DNA from: Xenophilus sp. E41
GTDB taxonomy: Bacteria; Pseudomonadota; Gammaproteobacteria; Burkholderiales; Burkholderiaceae_C
NCBI RefSeq assembly: GCF_003671765.1
Contig: NZ_QPIB01000012.1
Location: 1 to 52,756 of the forward strand
DNA length: 52,756 nt
Direction: 5' to 3'
The position numbers and the translations under genes are program-made. The notes beneath the pieces are model-generated. The model was given only the letters and a program-made list of their open reading frames with translations. It searched no databases and was not told the origin of the DNA. Below, piece after piece: positions 38,962 to 47,111 of this stretch (within the stretch, counting starts at the first letter, position 1; each line of letters opens with the position of its first letter).

Positions 38962-40959
38962 TCAGCGCACGCTGGCGGGCGGGCTGCCCCCGGTCTGGAT
39001 GCGGACGGCGTACACGGCACGGCGCCGCTCGGGCTGCAACTGGCCGCGCACGCGCAGGTCGGCCACCGGTTCGGGCGGCCCGGCGCCGAAGAGCCGCGGC
39101 CCGCTGTAGGGTGCCGCGGGCGCCGCCACCACCAGCAGCTGCGCGCCGGGCTGCGCCAGCCACGGCAGCTCGAAGCGCTTGGCCGCCGGCTGCTCGCGCG
39201 TGCCGCGCTCGAAGCGATTGCTCTCGGCCCCGTCGGGCGGGTAGACGGCGCGCAGCGTGCCCTGGGCATCGATGCCGATCACCGCCAGGTCGATCGACTG
39301 GCCGCTGCTGTTGTGCACGTTCAATGCGATGCGCTGGCCTTCGGCCGGGGCCGGCAGCGCGGCCTGGCCCAGCGCGTCGTCGCTGCGCAGCAGCTCGCTG
39401 CCCCGCCAGCGCTCGATCTGCACGTCCAGCCCGTCGACCCGGCCGCCCTGCGCCAGTGCCGGAAGGCGCGCCAGCCACTTCAGGCGCGCAAGGGTCTCCA
39501 GCCGCTGGCGCAGCGCCTGGGCGTCGCGCAAGGTTTCCGCTGCGCCTGGCGCGCCGAGCGCGGGCGACAGCGCCTCGAGGCGCCAGGCGCCGGCACTTCC
39601 GGCGACCACGCGCACGTCGGCCGGCCCGTCGCCGGCGGAAGCGATCGATGCCGGGTACGCCAGCGACAGGCCCGCCGGCAAGGGCCGCTCGGCGCGCACC
39701 TGCAAGGCCAGCACGGCCGGCTCGGCCACGGGCTGCACGCGCCACAGCGCGGAGCCGGCGACGCCCTGCAGCGCATCGGGCACGCGCAGGCTGGACTGGT
39801 CCAGCCCGACCTCGTCCAGCTCCGTCTCGGCCTCGCGCTGGGCGCCGTCGTCGAGCACGGCCGTCACGTGCACCCGCTGGCCCGGCACCAGGCCATCGAT
39901 CTGGCCGGCGGCCAGCGCCAGCATGGCGCCGCCGCGCCGCGCAGGCCACAGCGGCCGCGTGCTGACGGCCCCGGCAGGATTGGTGAACAGTGGCAGGTCG
40001 AGGTTGCCCTCGGCCACCGGCGAGGGCAGCTCGCGCGCCGGAAAGCGCTGCGCGAGTTCGTCGATCACCGGCGGATACAGCGACAGCACGCCGTCGAAGA
40101 GCGCGCGCCATGTCTGCGGCCGGCGCTGCAGCGACTGCGCCACCGCCCAGGTCAGCAGGCCCTGCGGTCGCGCCTGGCGGTCGCCGCGGGGCAGGCGCAG
40201 CTCGGGCGTCACCTGGTGGCTCTCGGAGGCGAAGAAGGCCACGTAGCGGGCGCGCGCCACGGCTTCGGCCGCGGGCGCCGCGGGCACGGCGTCGTCGGCC
40301 GGTGCCGCGGCGGCGACCAGCTGGTCCACCCGCACGCCGCGCCAGCGCACCTCGTCCTCGACCGGCTGCGCGGGCTCGGTACGCAGGCTGCGCGTCATCG
40401 ACGCGGCCGAGCAGGTGTCGAAGACCGACCACACGAACACGTTCTTCGCCAGGAAGGCCTGCACCCAGCCGTCGAAGTCCACGTCGCGCATCCCGCCGCC
40501 CAGCGGGCCCGTGCCGCCCCCATTGCCGCCGATCGCGCCACGCACGTCGCGCGCAAGAAAGTTCTCGGCCAGCCCGTCGGGCTCCTGGTAGCGCTTGGTG
40601 GTGTCGCGCACGCGGGTGCCGTGGCCCGAGAAGTACAGCACCACGAGGTCGCCGCTGCGCGACTGCGCGAGCAGGCGCTGCAGCGCGTCGCGAATCGCCT
40701 GCGCATCGGGCAGCGCGGCGCCGGGCACGCCGTCGGCCAGCAGCGTGATGTCGGCCGGCGCGAAGCCCTGGCGCGCGAGCGCATCGCGCATCAGCAGCAC
40801 GTCGTTGCGCGGCGCCTGCAGCCACAGCGAAGCGGGCTGGTTGGCCAGCTCGGACACGCCGACCAGCAGGGCCCGCTGCGCCGCACCGGCCCACGCGCCG
40901 GCGAGCAACAGTCCGACCACGGACAGCGCTTGCAGCGAACGGCGCAGGACGGCGTGCAT
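38962..40959 (-). CDS. Secreted caspase-family (C14) protease with DUF4384-like tail
   Basis: A 665-residue protein with a signal peptide (LSVVGLLLAGAWAGAAQ, cleavage near 27). Residues about 28-260 are a caspase/metacaspase p20-like domain. The catalytic dyad is intact: His113 in LYFSGHGTRV and Cys183 in FDTCSAASM. A long beta-rich region follows. The C-terminal about 90 residues resemble DUF4384 (IDLAVIGIDAQGTLRAVYPP). It should act in the periplasm or be exported. It sits between an anti-sigma-like membrane protein and an Hcp in the T6SS run. Effector, regulated protease or envelope-stress role are all open. AGGAG lies 9 nt before the ATG. Confidence 0.83.
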   Translation of the reverse strand: MHAVLRRSLQALSVVGLLLAGAWAGAAQRALLVGVSELANQPASLWLQAPRNDVLLMRDALARQGFAPADITLLADGVPGAALPDAQAIRDALQRLLAQSRSGDLVVLYFSGHGTRVRDTTKRYQEPDGLAENFLARDVRGAIGGNGGGTGPLGGGMRDVDFDGWVQAFLAKNVFVWSVFDTCSAASMTRSLRTEPAQPVEDEVRWRGVRVDQLVAAAAPADDAVPAAPAAEAVARARYVAFFASESHQVTPELRLPRGDRQARPQGLLTWAVAQSLQRRPQTWRALFDGVLSLYPPVIDELAQRFPARELPSPVAEGNLDLPLFTNPAGAVSTRPLWPARRGGAMLALAAGQIDGLVPGQRVHVTAVLDDGAQREAETELDEVGLDQSSLRVPDALQGVAGSALWRVQPVAEPAVLALQVRAERPLPAGLSLAYPASIASAGDGPADVRVVAGSAGAWRLEALSPALGAPGAAETLRDAQALRQRLETLARLKWLARLPALAQGGRVDGLDVQIERWRGSELLRSDDALGQAALPAPAEGQRIALNVHNSSGQSIDLAVIGIDAQGTLRAVYPPDGAESNRFERGTREQPAAKRFELPWLAQPGAQLLVVAAPAAPYSGPRLFGAGPPEPVADLRVRGQLQPERRRAVYAVRIQTGGSPPASVR

Positions 40960-40972
40960 GGCGTCACAGCTC

Positions 40973-42094
40973 CTAGGGCGGACCCACGGCCTCGACCAGC
41001 GGTGATGACTCGAGCACGCGCCGGCCCTCCGCCGGCTGCAGCAGGTGCAGCGACCACGTGCCCGCTGCATCGGGGCCGCCGACCACGCTGGCGCCGGCAC
41101 TGCGCAGCAGCTGCGCGGCGGCGGCCATGTCGGTGCCGGCCTTCCAGCGCAGCGTGAGGTCGACCTGCGGCGCGGCAGCCGCGGGCGGCGCGCCGCGAAA
41201 GCGCACGTCCTCCGCCTGCGGCAGCAGCAGGCCGGCGTTCTGCACAACGACGACCAGCGCCAGCACGGCGAGCGCGGGGCGCCACACGCCGTCTCCCAGC
41301 AGCCAGCCGCGCAGACGCGTGCCCCAGTCCGCGGGCCGGCCCGCCGCGTCGACGCGCGGCATGCCGGCCGCGGGACGCAGCGCGCCGCTCGATGCGTTCG
41401 ACAGGGCATTCAGGCGCGCCGCCGCCTCGGCGTAGAGCGCCTGGTAGTCCGTGCGCGGATCGCCCTCGGGCGCGAGGGGCGTGCCCGACAGCACGGTGAA
41501 GGTGTCGGCGACGGTGCGCAGCGCGATGCGGCCGGGCGCCGGCGCGATGCCGGTCACGGCCTTCGACGCGCATTCGTCGGCCACGGCGCGCAGGGCCGCC
41601 AGGCGCGTCGCCGACACCTCGCCGAGCACCCGCGCGCACAGCTGCGGCGCCGGCACCAGCGTGACGGGGTTCCAGGTCTGGACCATGCCGAACAGCGGCT
41701 CGAAGGGCTCGTCGGCGGGCTCGAGCAGCACGTCGCAGGCGCCCGCCCAGTCGGCCTCGCTCGCGGCCATCCAGCCGTGCCAGCGCTCGCCTTGGGCACC
41801 CTGCGTGCAGCGATCCAGCAGCACGCCGAGCAGGCGTCCTTCATGCAGCACGCTGACCAGCCTTCCCGGCGCCCAGCGCGCCGGGAAGGCCCGTGCCGCC
41901 ACGGCCTCGCGGCGGCGCGCCAGCTCGGTCAGCGGCAGCAGCAGGTCCTCCAGCGGATGGCCCGCGGCCGCGGCCGCCTCGGCCCGCGGGTGCATGGCCA
42001 CGGGCGCCCCTGCGCCGCCCACAGCCGCCGGCGGCCCAGGCGGCTCGAAGGCGCTGCGGATGACGTTCAACGGGGGCCAGAGTTCGGTCGGCAT
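40973..42094 (-). CDS. Anti-sigma-like single-pass membrane protein
   Basis: A 373-residue protein not assigned to a named family. Residues 1-280 are cytoplasmic and lack a zinc-finger motif. One transmembrane helix (RPALAVLALVVVVQNAGLLL) follows. The periplasmic end has VDLTLRWKAGTDMAAAAQLL and RSAGASVVGGPDAAGTWSLH, a pattern I know from the C-termini of anti-sigma factors. Right upstream (18-bp gap) is a sigma-factor-like gene, and right downstream a secreted caspase. A sigma/anti-sigma pair that senses the envelope is a reasonable inference, not proven. Confidence 0.55.
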   Translation of the reverse strand: MPTELWPPLNVIRSAFEPPGPPAAVGGAGAPVAMHPRAEAAAAAGHPLEDLLLPLTELARRREAVAARAFPARWAPGRLVSVLHEGRLLGVLLDRCTQGAQGERWHGWMAASEADWAGACDVLLEPADEPFEPLFGMVQTWNPVTLVPAPQLCARVLGEVSATRLAALRAVADECASKAVTGIAPAPGRIALRTVADTFTVLSGTPLAPEGDPRTDYQALYAEAAARLNALSNASSGALRPAAGMPRVDAAGRPADWGTRLRGWLLGDGVWRPALAVLALVVVVQNAGLLLPQAEDVRFRGAPPAAAAPQVDLTLRWKAGTDMAAAAQLLRSAGASVVGGPDAAGTWSLHLLQPAEGRRVLESSPLVEAVGPP

Positions 42095-42112
42095 GGCGTG
42101 TGTCCTATGACT

Positions 42113-42877
42113 TCAGGCATAAGACGCTTCAGCGCCGAGGATTTTGAAAACCTGCAGGATCGCGGCGCCGTTGTCGGGCCGGATGGCGATGCCCAGCGTG
42201 TCCTGGATCCAGCTGCCGATCGCCGTGCGCGCGTAGTCGGCCGGCAGCGCCTCGCGCTTGTGCACCAGGCCGAGCCGGCCCGCGCGATAGTGGTAGGAGG
42301 CGATGGCATGGCGCGCCGCCACGCCCGACAGCCCGCCCGCCGCCTCCTGGCCGAAGCCTTCGCACAGCAGCAGGCGCTCGGGCTGCGCCAGGCCGGCGAT
42401 GAAGGCGCGCGCCGCGGCCTGCACGGCGGCACCGCTCAGGCCATGCTCGAGCAGGCAGTCCTCGGCTTCGTCGCTGGCGCCGAACTGCGCCTCGAGCTGG
42501 TTCTCGGTGACCTCGTCGCCGATCGACAACTTGCGGCGGAAGCTGCTGGCCCGCGTGCAGTCGATGAGGTAGCGGCGGAAGTACGCGCACAGGGCGAAGG
42601 CGCTCGACGGCGCACTGTGGCCGCTGCGCTCGCGCGGATCGGGCTCCTCGCCCTCGTCGGGCTCGGCGTCCAGCCGCAGCACCTTGACGTAGATGAACTG
42701 CGCGACCAGTTCCTGCCGCCCCTCGCCCAGCGCATGCAGCTCCGGCGGGGTGCAGCCACGCAGCGCGCCCCCCACGATGCCGTACATGCGCCCCATCTCG
42801 TCGGGCGACAGCGTCTGCCGGCGCCGCCACAGGCGGACCAGTTCGGCGCTGTCCTCGGACGAGAGGGTGTCCTGCAT
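42113..42877 (-). CDS. Sigma-factor-like protein (ECF type, divergent)
   Basis: A 254-residue soluble protein. QELVAQFIYVKVLRL and FALCAYFRRYLIDCTRASSF look like sigma region 2. The C-terminal part, LAQPERLLLCEGFGQEAAGG followed by GVAARHAIASYHYRAGRLGL, resembles region 4 with its helix-turn-helix. Similarity is weak enough that promoter recognition cannot be predicted. It precedes the membrane protein by 18 bp. No strong ribosome binding site is seen before the ATG at 42877. Confidence 0.55.
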   Translation of the reverse strand: MQDTLSSEDSAELVRLWRRRQTLSPDEMGRMYGIVGGALRGCTPPELHALGEGRQELVAQFIYVKVLRLDAEPDEGEEPDPRERSGHSAPSSAFALCAYFRRYLIDCTRASSFRRKLSIGDEVTENQLEAQFGASDEAEDCLLEHGLSGAAVQAAARAFIAGLAQPERLLLCEGFGQEAAGGLSGVAARHAIASYHYRAGRLGLVHKREALPADYARTAIGSWIQDTLGIAIRPDNGAAILQVFKILGAEASYA

Positions 42878-42926
42878 GGGGCGGCGTCAGCGTGGTGGCC
42901 GCAGCAGGCCGCGATGGCGCAGGGCG

Positions 42927-44516
42927 TCAGTCATCGGCGCAGTTCTGGTCGTCGGGCACGAGGCAGTTCGCGAGCGAGCCGCCGACGCCGCGAGTGCGCG
43001 TGCCGCCGGGGCCGCGCGCCAGGGTGGTGGTGGCGGCGGCCACGGCCTGGCCGCGCGGCAGCAGGATCCACAGCTGGCCGCGCTCCTTCATGCGGCGCGC
43101 CTGGTTGGCGGCGAGCTGGCCGTTGCCGAAGAAGTAGTCGGCCCGCACCGCGCCGCGAATGGCGCCGCCCGTGTCCTGCGCGATGGTCAGACGCTGCATC
43201 GGCGTGCCGGAGCCGGGCTGGCGCGTCGACACGAACACCGGGTAGCCCAGCGGCGTGCTGCGCGGATCGACCGCGATCGAGCGGCCCGGCTGCAGCGGCA
43301 CGCCCATGGCGCCCACCGGGCCCGCGGTGTTGGTCTGCACTTCCTTGAAGAAGACATAGCTCGGGTCCTTGATGCCCGACCCCGTGACCGGGCCCGACGT
43401 GCGCTGCCCCGGCACCAGCACCGCGCCGCTGGCCACCGGCCGCGCGAGCGTGAAGCCGCGCGTGCGCACCGCGCCGATGTCGCCGACGTCGTCCTCGTCA
43501 TCCAGCTCCAGCTCGATGCTCGCGCCGCGCGTGCGCACCTGGCTCTTGCCCCCGGGCCCCTGCGCCAGCGTGGGCCGGAAGGGCTGGCCGTTCTGCTCGG
43601 CATAGCCGATGCGGATCACCTCGCCGTTGGGCAGCCGGATGCGGCCCGAACCCTGGATCTGCATCTCGTACAGCGCGGTGGCGCTGCTCACGAAGGCCAG
43701 CACCTTGGCATTGGGCGCGCCGCGGGTCTCGATCTCCTCGCGCGTGAAGTACGGCAGCAGGCGCTGTCCGTCGATGCGCACGCGGGCCTTGCGGTCGATG
43801 GTGTCGCGCACGATCTGCGACAGGTCCAGCGCATACAGCCCGGGCGCGCCCATGTCGCGCGTCGACAGCCCCGTCTGCACCACCACCTGGTTGCCCTGCA
43901 CGCGCGCGGCCACCGTGCCGTTGCCCGGCGGCAGCTTGCGGGTGTCGAGGAAGAGCATGTCCTGCGGCTGGCCGTACACCGGGTAGATGAAGGGCGGCGC
44001 GTAGGTGCGGCTGCCCTCGATCTCGGGTTCGAAGTAGCCGGTCACCACGCCGTCGGGTCGGCGGTCGTCGTCACGGATCTGGTAGGCCGCGAACTCGCGC
44101 TCGAAGAAGGATCGGATCGCCGGGTTGCTCTTGCCGTCCACGCTGCTCGCGCGGCCGCACACCTCCTGCCACTGCGCGCCGCGCCCGTTGAGCACGCGGC
44201 AGCTGGTGAGGAAGGCGGGCCAGCTCTCGGCGAAGTCGTCGCGGCTCCAGCCGGGCACGCTGTCGAAATTGACGGCGGTGTAGGTGGCGATCTGGGTCGA
44301 GAAGGTGCGCGCCTGGCCGGCCACGCTGGCGTTGGCCGGTGCGGGCGCCGCAGCCGGCGCGGGGGCGGGCGCGACGGCCACCGGGGCCGGCGGCGGCGCG
44401 GCCGGCGCGGGCGCGGGTGCAGGCCCGGTCGCACAGCCGGCCAGGCCCAGCGCCAGGGCGCCGGCCCACAGCGCATGCACCGGTCGCGGTGCCTGGGAAT
44501 GCGGGGCTGGGTTCAT
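42927..44516 (-). CDS. mltA: Membrane-bound lytic murein transglycosylase A (MltA-like)
   Basis: A 529-residue lipoprotein. The lipobox LALGLAGC (Cys28) is followed by a long Ala/Pro-rich linker to about residue 75. The rest is the MltA double-psi-barrel enzyme: GVVTGYFEPEIEGSRTY, FAFYTREEIETRGA-like FTREEI, IRIGYAEQNGQPFRP, and the C-terminal catalytic 3D part IAQDTGGAIRGAVRADYFFG. It cleaves peptidoglycan with anhydro-muropeptide formation. It lies between ppkA and the sigma-like gene in the T6SS run, so it may open the cell wall for machine assembly. An AAGGAG site precedes the ATG. It may still be the housekeeping MltA. Confidence 0.9.
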   Translation of the reverse strand: MNPAPHSQAPRPVHALWAGALALGLAGCATGPAPAPAPAAPPPAPVAVAPAPAPAAAPAPANASVAGQARTFSTQIATYTAVNFDSVPGWSRDDFAESWPAFLTSCRVLNGRGAQWQEVCGRASSVDGKSNPAIRSFFEREFAAYQIRDDDRRPDGVVTGYFEPEIEGSRTYAPPFIYPVYGQPQDMLFLDTRKLPPGNGTVAARVQGNQVVVQTGLSTRDMGAPGLYALDLSQIVRDTIDRKARVRIDGQRLLPYFTREEIETRGAPNAKVLAFVSSATALYEMQIQGSGRIRLPNGEVIRIGYAEQNGQPFRPTLAQGPGGKSQVRTRGASIELELDDEDDVGDIGAVRTRGFTLARPVASGAVLVPGQRTSGPVTGSGIKDPSYVFFKEVQTNTAGPVGAMGVPLQPGRSIAVDPRSTPLGYPVFVSTRQPGSGTPMQRLTIAQDTGGAIRGAVRADYFFGNGQLAANQARRMKERGQLWILLPRGQAVAAATTTLARGPGGTRTRGVGGSLANCLVPDDQNCADD

Positions 44517-44568
44517 GATTCACTCCTTGGGATCGAGGCGGCCCGGAAGGGCCGATGTCCACAGACGA

Positions 44569-46437
44569 TCACTTCTCGACGATTTTGAAAGTGCCGACGC
44601 CATAGACGTCCTGGCAGGGCGCCGACGACGGGCACACCGGCTTGCCCAGCAGCGGCGTCGGCCCGCCCGGCCGCGCGCTCTCGAGGGCCGACAGCACCGT
44701 GAGGGGGAATTGCGGAAACACGCCGTCGTTCTGCACGCCGGATTCGCTGAAGTCCCGCTCGTTCTGGCTCACGAGCACCGCGAAGTGGTTGGTGCCCGGC
44801 GGCCCGCCGGCATTCATGGGCCAGGAGGCGCGCGGCAGCGACAGCGTGCTGCCCGCGGTGATCTTGTTGTACTTGTCGAGCAGGTTGGGGAAGAGCAGGA
44901 ACATCTCGCCGCCGCTGGACAGCAGGTAGACGTAGACGAAGCCGTCGCGCTGGCTGCGCACCTCGAAGTCGAGCTTGTCGCGGCCCACCGACACCTCGGC
45001 CTTGCGCGGCGTCGCCGTCACGCCGAAGCCGGCCGTGGCGCCCGCGCCCAGCGCTTCCAGCGACTGCAGCGGCGTGCGGCGCGCCGCAGGCGCGGGCGGC
45101 GGTGCGGGGGGCGCGGGCGGCGGTGGCTCGGGCGCTGCTGCGGGCGCCGCGGGGGCCGCGACCGTCGGCGGCGCGCTCGCCACCACGGCGTCGGCCTTGC
45201 GGCCCTGCATCCACCACCAGGTGCCGCCACCGATCACCGCCAGCGCCAGCACACCGCCGGCGGCCAGCAGCCTGCCGTTGCCGCCGGGGCCGGGTGCGGG
45301 GGCCGGCATGGGATGCGGCGTCGTCTTCGGGCCGCGCGCCGCCGTCGGTGCCGTGCCGCTGCGCGCCCCGCTGGAGCGCAGCGGCGCGATGGTGGTCGTC
45401 TCTTCCAGGCCCAGCTCGGCGCGCAGCTCGCCCATGGACTGGGGACGCGCCTCGGGCCGCACCTGCAGGCCGTGGTCGATGGCCTCGAGCAGGCGCACGC
45501 TGTAGCGCTGGCGCAGCACCTCGTTGCCGGCCAGGGGCACGTAGCTGTCGGAGATGAGCCGCGCCACCGAGGGCGGCGGCGCGCGCCCGCACACCGCCAC
45601 GTGCATGACGGCGGCGAGCGCATAGACGTCGGTCCACGCGCCCTGCGACATGTCGGGCATCTCGGCGTACTGCTCCACCGGCGCATAGCCGGGCTTGAGG
45701 ATGACGGTGATGGCCTGCGTCTTGTCGGTGATGACGCGCCGCGCCGCGCCGAAGTCCAGCACCACCGGCCGGCCGGAGCCCTCCAGCAGCATGATGTTGT
45801 CGGGCGCGATGTCGCGGTGGTAGCAGTTGGCGTTGTGCATCACCGCCAGCGCCTGGGTGACGCCGTCCATGATGCGCATGAGCCAGCCCTCGTCCACGCC
45901 CGCGGGCGTGGACGCCAGTGCCTGGCGCATGGTCTGGCCGCGGTACAGCGGCATCACCATGTAGGTGGTGCCGCGTTCCTGCCAGAAGCGGTAGACCTTC
46001 AGCAGCGACGGGTGGTCGAACTGGGCCAGCAGCCGCGCCTCGTTGATGAAGCTGCGCATGCCCAGGTCGAAGGTTTCCTTGTGCTTCTCCGACAGGGGCG
46101 AGACCGTGCCGTCGTGCGCGCGCGTGGACAGCGAGGTCGGCAGGTACTCCTTGATGGCCACCGTGCGTTCGAGCGTGTGGTCCCAGGCCTCGTACACGGC
46201 GCCGAAGCCGCCCTGGCCGATGAGGTGCGTGATCTCGAACTCGGCCATGCGGCTGCCGGCCGGCAGCGTGCCGGTGTCCGCGCCGCTGCCGGCGGCAGGC
46301 GGCGGTGCCGGCGGCCGCGCGCCGGGCGACGACACCACGGTGGCGGCATCGGCCTCGCGGGCCGGGCCGCGCCCGGTCATCACCTGCGTGCGGTCGTCGC
46401 CGCCCTCGGGGGGCAGGGGTGTGGAGGGCTCGTTCAC
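44569..46437 (-). CDS. ppkA: T6SS-associated Ser/Thr kinase PpkA
   Basis: A 622-residue transmembrane kinase. The catalytic domain (about 67-345) has the Gly loop GQGGFGAVYE, Lys96 in VAIKEYLP, HRD at 207-209 (YHRDIAPDNIML), DFG at 228-230 and PGYAPVEQY. A membrane helix lies at about 389-410. The periplasmic end is a DUF4384 domain (GFVYVYLLSSGGEMFLLFPN). It would phosphorylate TagH to activate firing, the opposite of PppA. It starts with GTG at 46437, overlapping the tagF stop (GTGA). Confidence 0.9.
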   Translation of the reverse strand: MNEPSTPLPPEGGDDRTQVMTGRGPAREADAATVVSSPGARPPAPPPAAGSGADTGTLPAGSRMAEFEITHLIGQGGFGAVYEAWDHTLERTVAIKEYLPTSLSTRAHDGTVSPLSEKHKETFDLGMRSFINEARLLAQFDHPSLLKVYRFWQERGTTYMVMPLYRGQTMRQALASTPAGVDEGWLMRIMDGVTQALAVMHNANCYHRDIAPDNIMLLEGSGRPVVLDFGAARRVITDKTQAITVILKPGYAPVEQYAEMPDMSQGAWTDVYALAAVMHVAVCGRAPPPSVARLISDSYVPLAGNEVLRQRYSVRLLEAIDHGLQVRPEARPQSMGELRAELGLEETTTIAPLRSSGARSGTAPTAARGPKTTPHPMPAPAPGPGGNGRLLAAGGVLALAVIGGGTWWWMQGRKADAVVASAPPTVAAPAAPAAAPEPPPPAPPAPPPAPAARRTPLQSLEALGAGATAGFGVTATPRKAEVSVGRDKLDFEVRSQRDGFVYVYLLSSGGEMFLLFPNLLDKYNKITAGSTLSLPRASWPMNAGGPPGTNHFAVLVSQNERDFSESGVQNDGVFPQFPLTVLSALESARPGGPTPLLGKPVCPSSAPCQDVYGVGTFKIVEK

Positions 46438-47111
46438 GTCGGGTCCACCTTGTCCACCGCCTCGGCATCGCCTGGCGCCGCGGGCGCCTGGGCGCTGGCG
46501 AAGAGCAGGTCGAAGCGCTCCTCGCGCGGCAGCCCCGCACTCAGCAGGCGCTGACCCTCGCCGCCGGGGTGCGTGAGCCACAGCGACTGGCCGCCCGTGG
46601 GCCAGGCGGGTGCCGGGCCGGGCGCGTCCGGCCGGACGGCGTCTTCGGCGTCGGCGAACAGGCGTGCCAGCGTGTCGTCGAAGCGCGCCGCGTCCTGGTC
46701 CTGGTCCAGGCCTTCCAGGGCCGCCTGCGCCGCACGCTGCCACCAGCGGTGCAGGGCTGGCCAGGCTGCAGCCGGCAGGGCCTGCCAAGGCCGGCGCAGC
46801 TCGCAGGCCACGGCGAAGGGAAAGTAGCGGCCCACGCCGTCGACCGAGGGCATGACGACGCCCACCCAGCATGCCGGGCCGGCCACGTCCTGCGCCAGCG
46901 CGAAGAACCACACCGGCCCTTCCAGGTAGCGCGCCGTCCAGTCCTCGTGACGAAGGCGCAGCTGCATCATCCCGTGCTGCAGCCACTGATCCCAGCGCGC
47001 ACGGAAGGCCTCGGGCAGGCGGCGGTGCGCGAAGTCGCCCATGCCGGGCAGCTTGCCGAACCAGCCCGGCAGCGCGGCCGGGTCCGAGAGGATGCCGTCC
47101 AGCCCCGTCAC
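46434..47111 (-). CDS. tagF: T6SS regulator TagF
   Basis: A 225-residue TagF. It begins VTGLDGILSD, then WFGKLPGMGDFAHRRLPEAF, RARWDQWLQHGMM, WFFALAQDVAGPACWVGVVM and SVDGVGRYFPFAVACELR. TagF holds T6SS silent after translation, in parallel with the PpkA/PppA route. It starts with GTG at 47111, overlapping the tssM stop (GTGA), after GGAGG. No PppA domain is fused to it. Confidence 0.93.
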   Translation of the reverse strand: MTGLDGILSDPAALPGWFGKLPGMGDFAHRRLPEAFRARWDQWLQHGMMQLRLRHEDWTARYLEGPVWFFALAQDVAGPACWVGVVMPSVDGVGRYFPFAVACELRRPWQALPAAAWPALHRWWQRAAQAALEGLDQDQDAARFDDTLARLFADAEDAVRPDAPGPAPAWPTGGQSLWLTHPGGEGQRLLSAGLPREERFDLLFASAQAPAAPGDAEAVDKVDPT

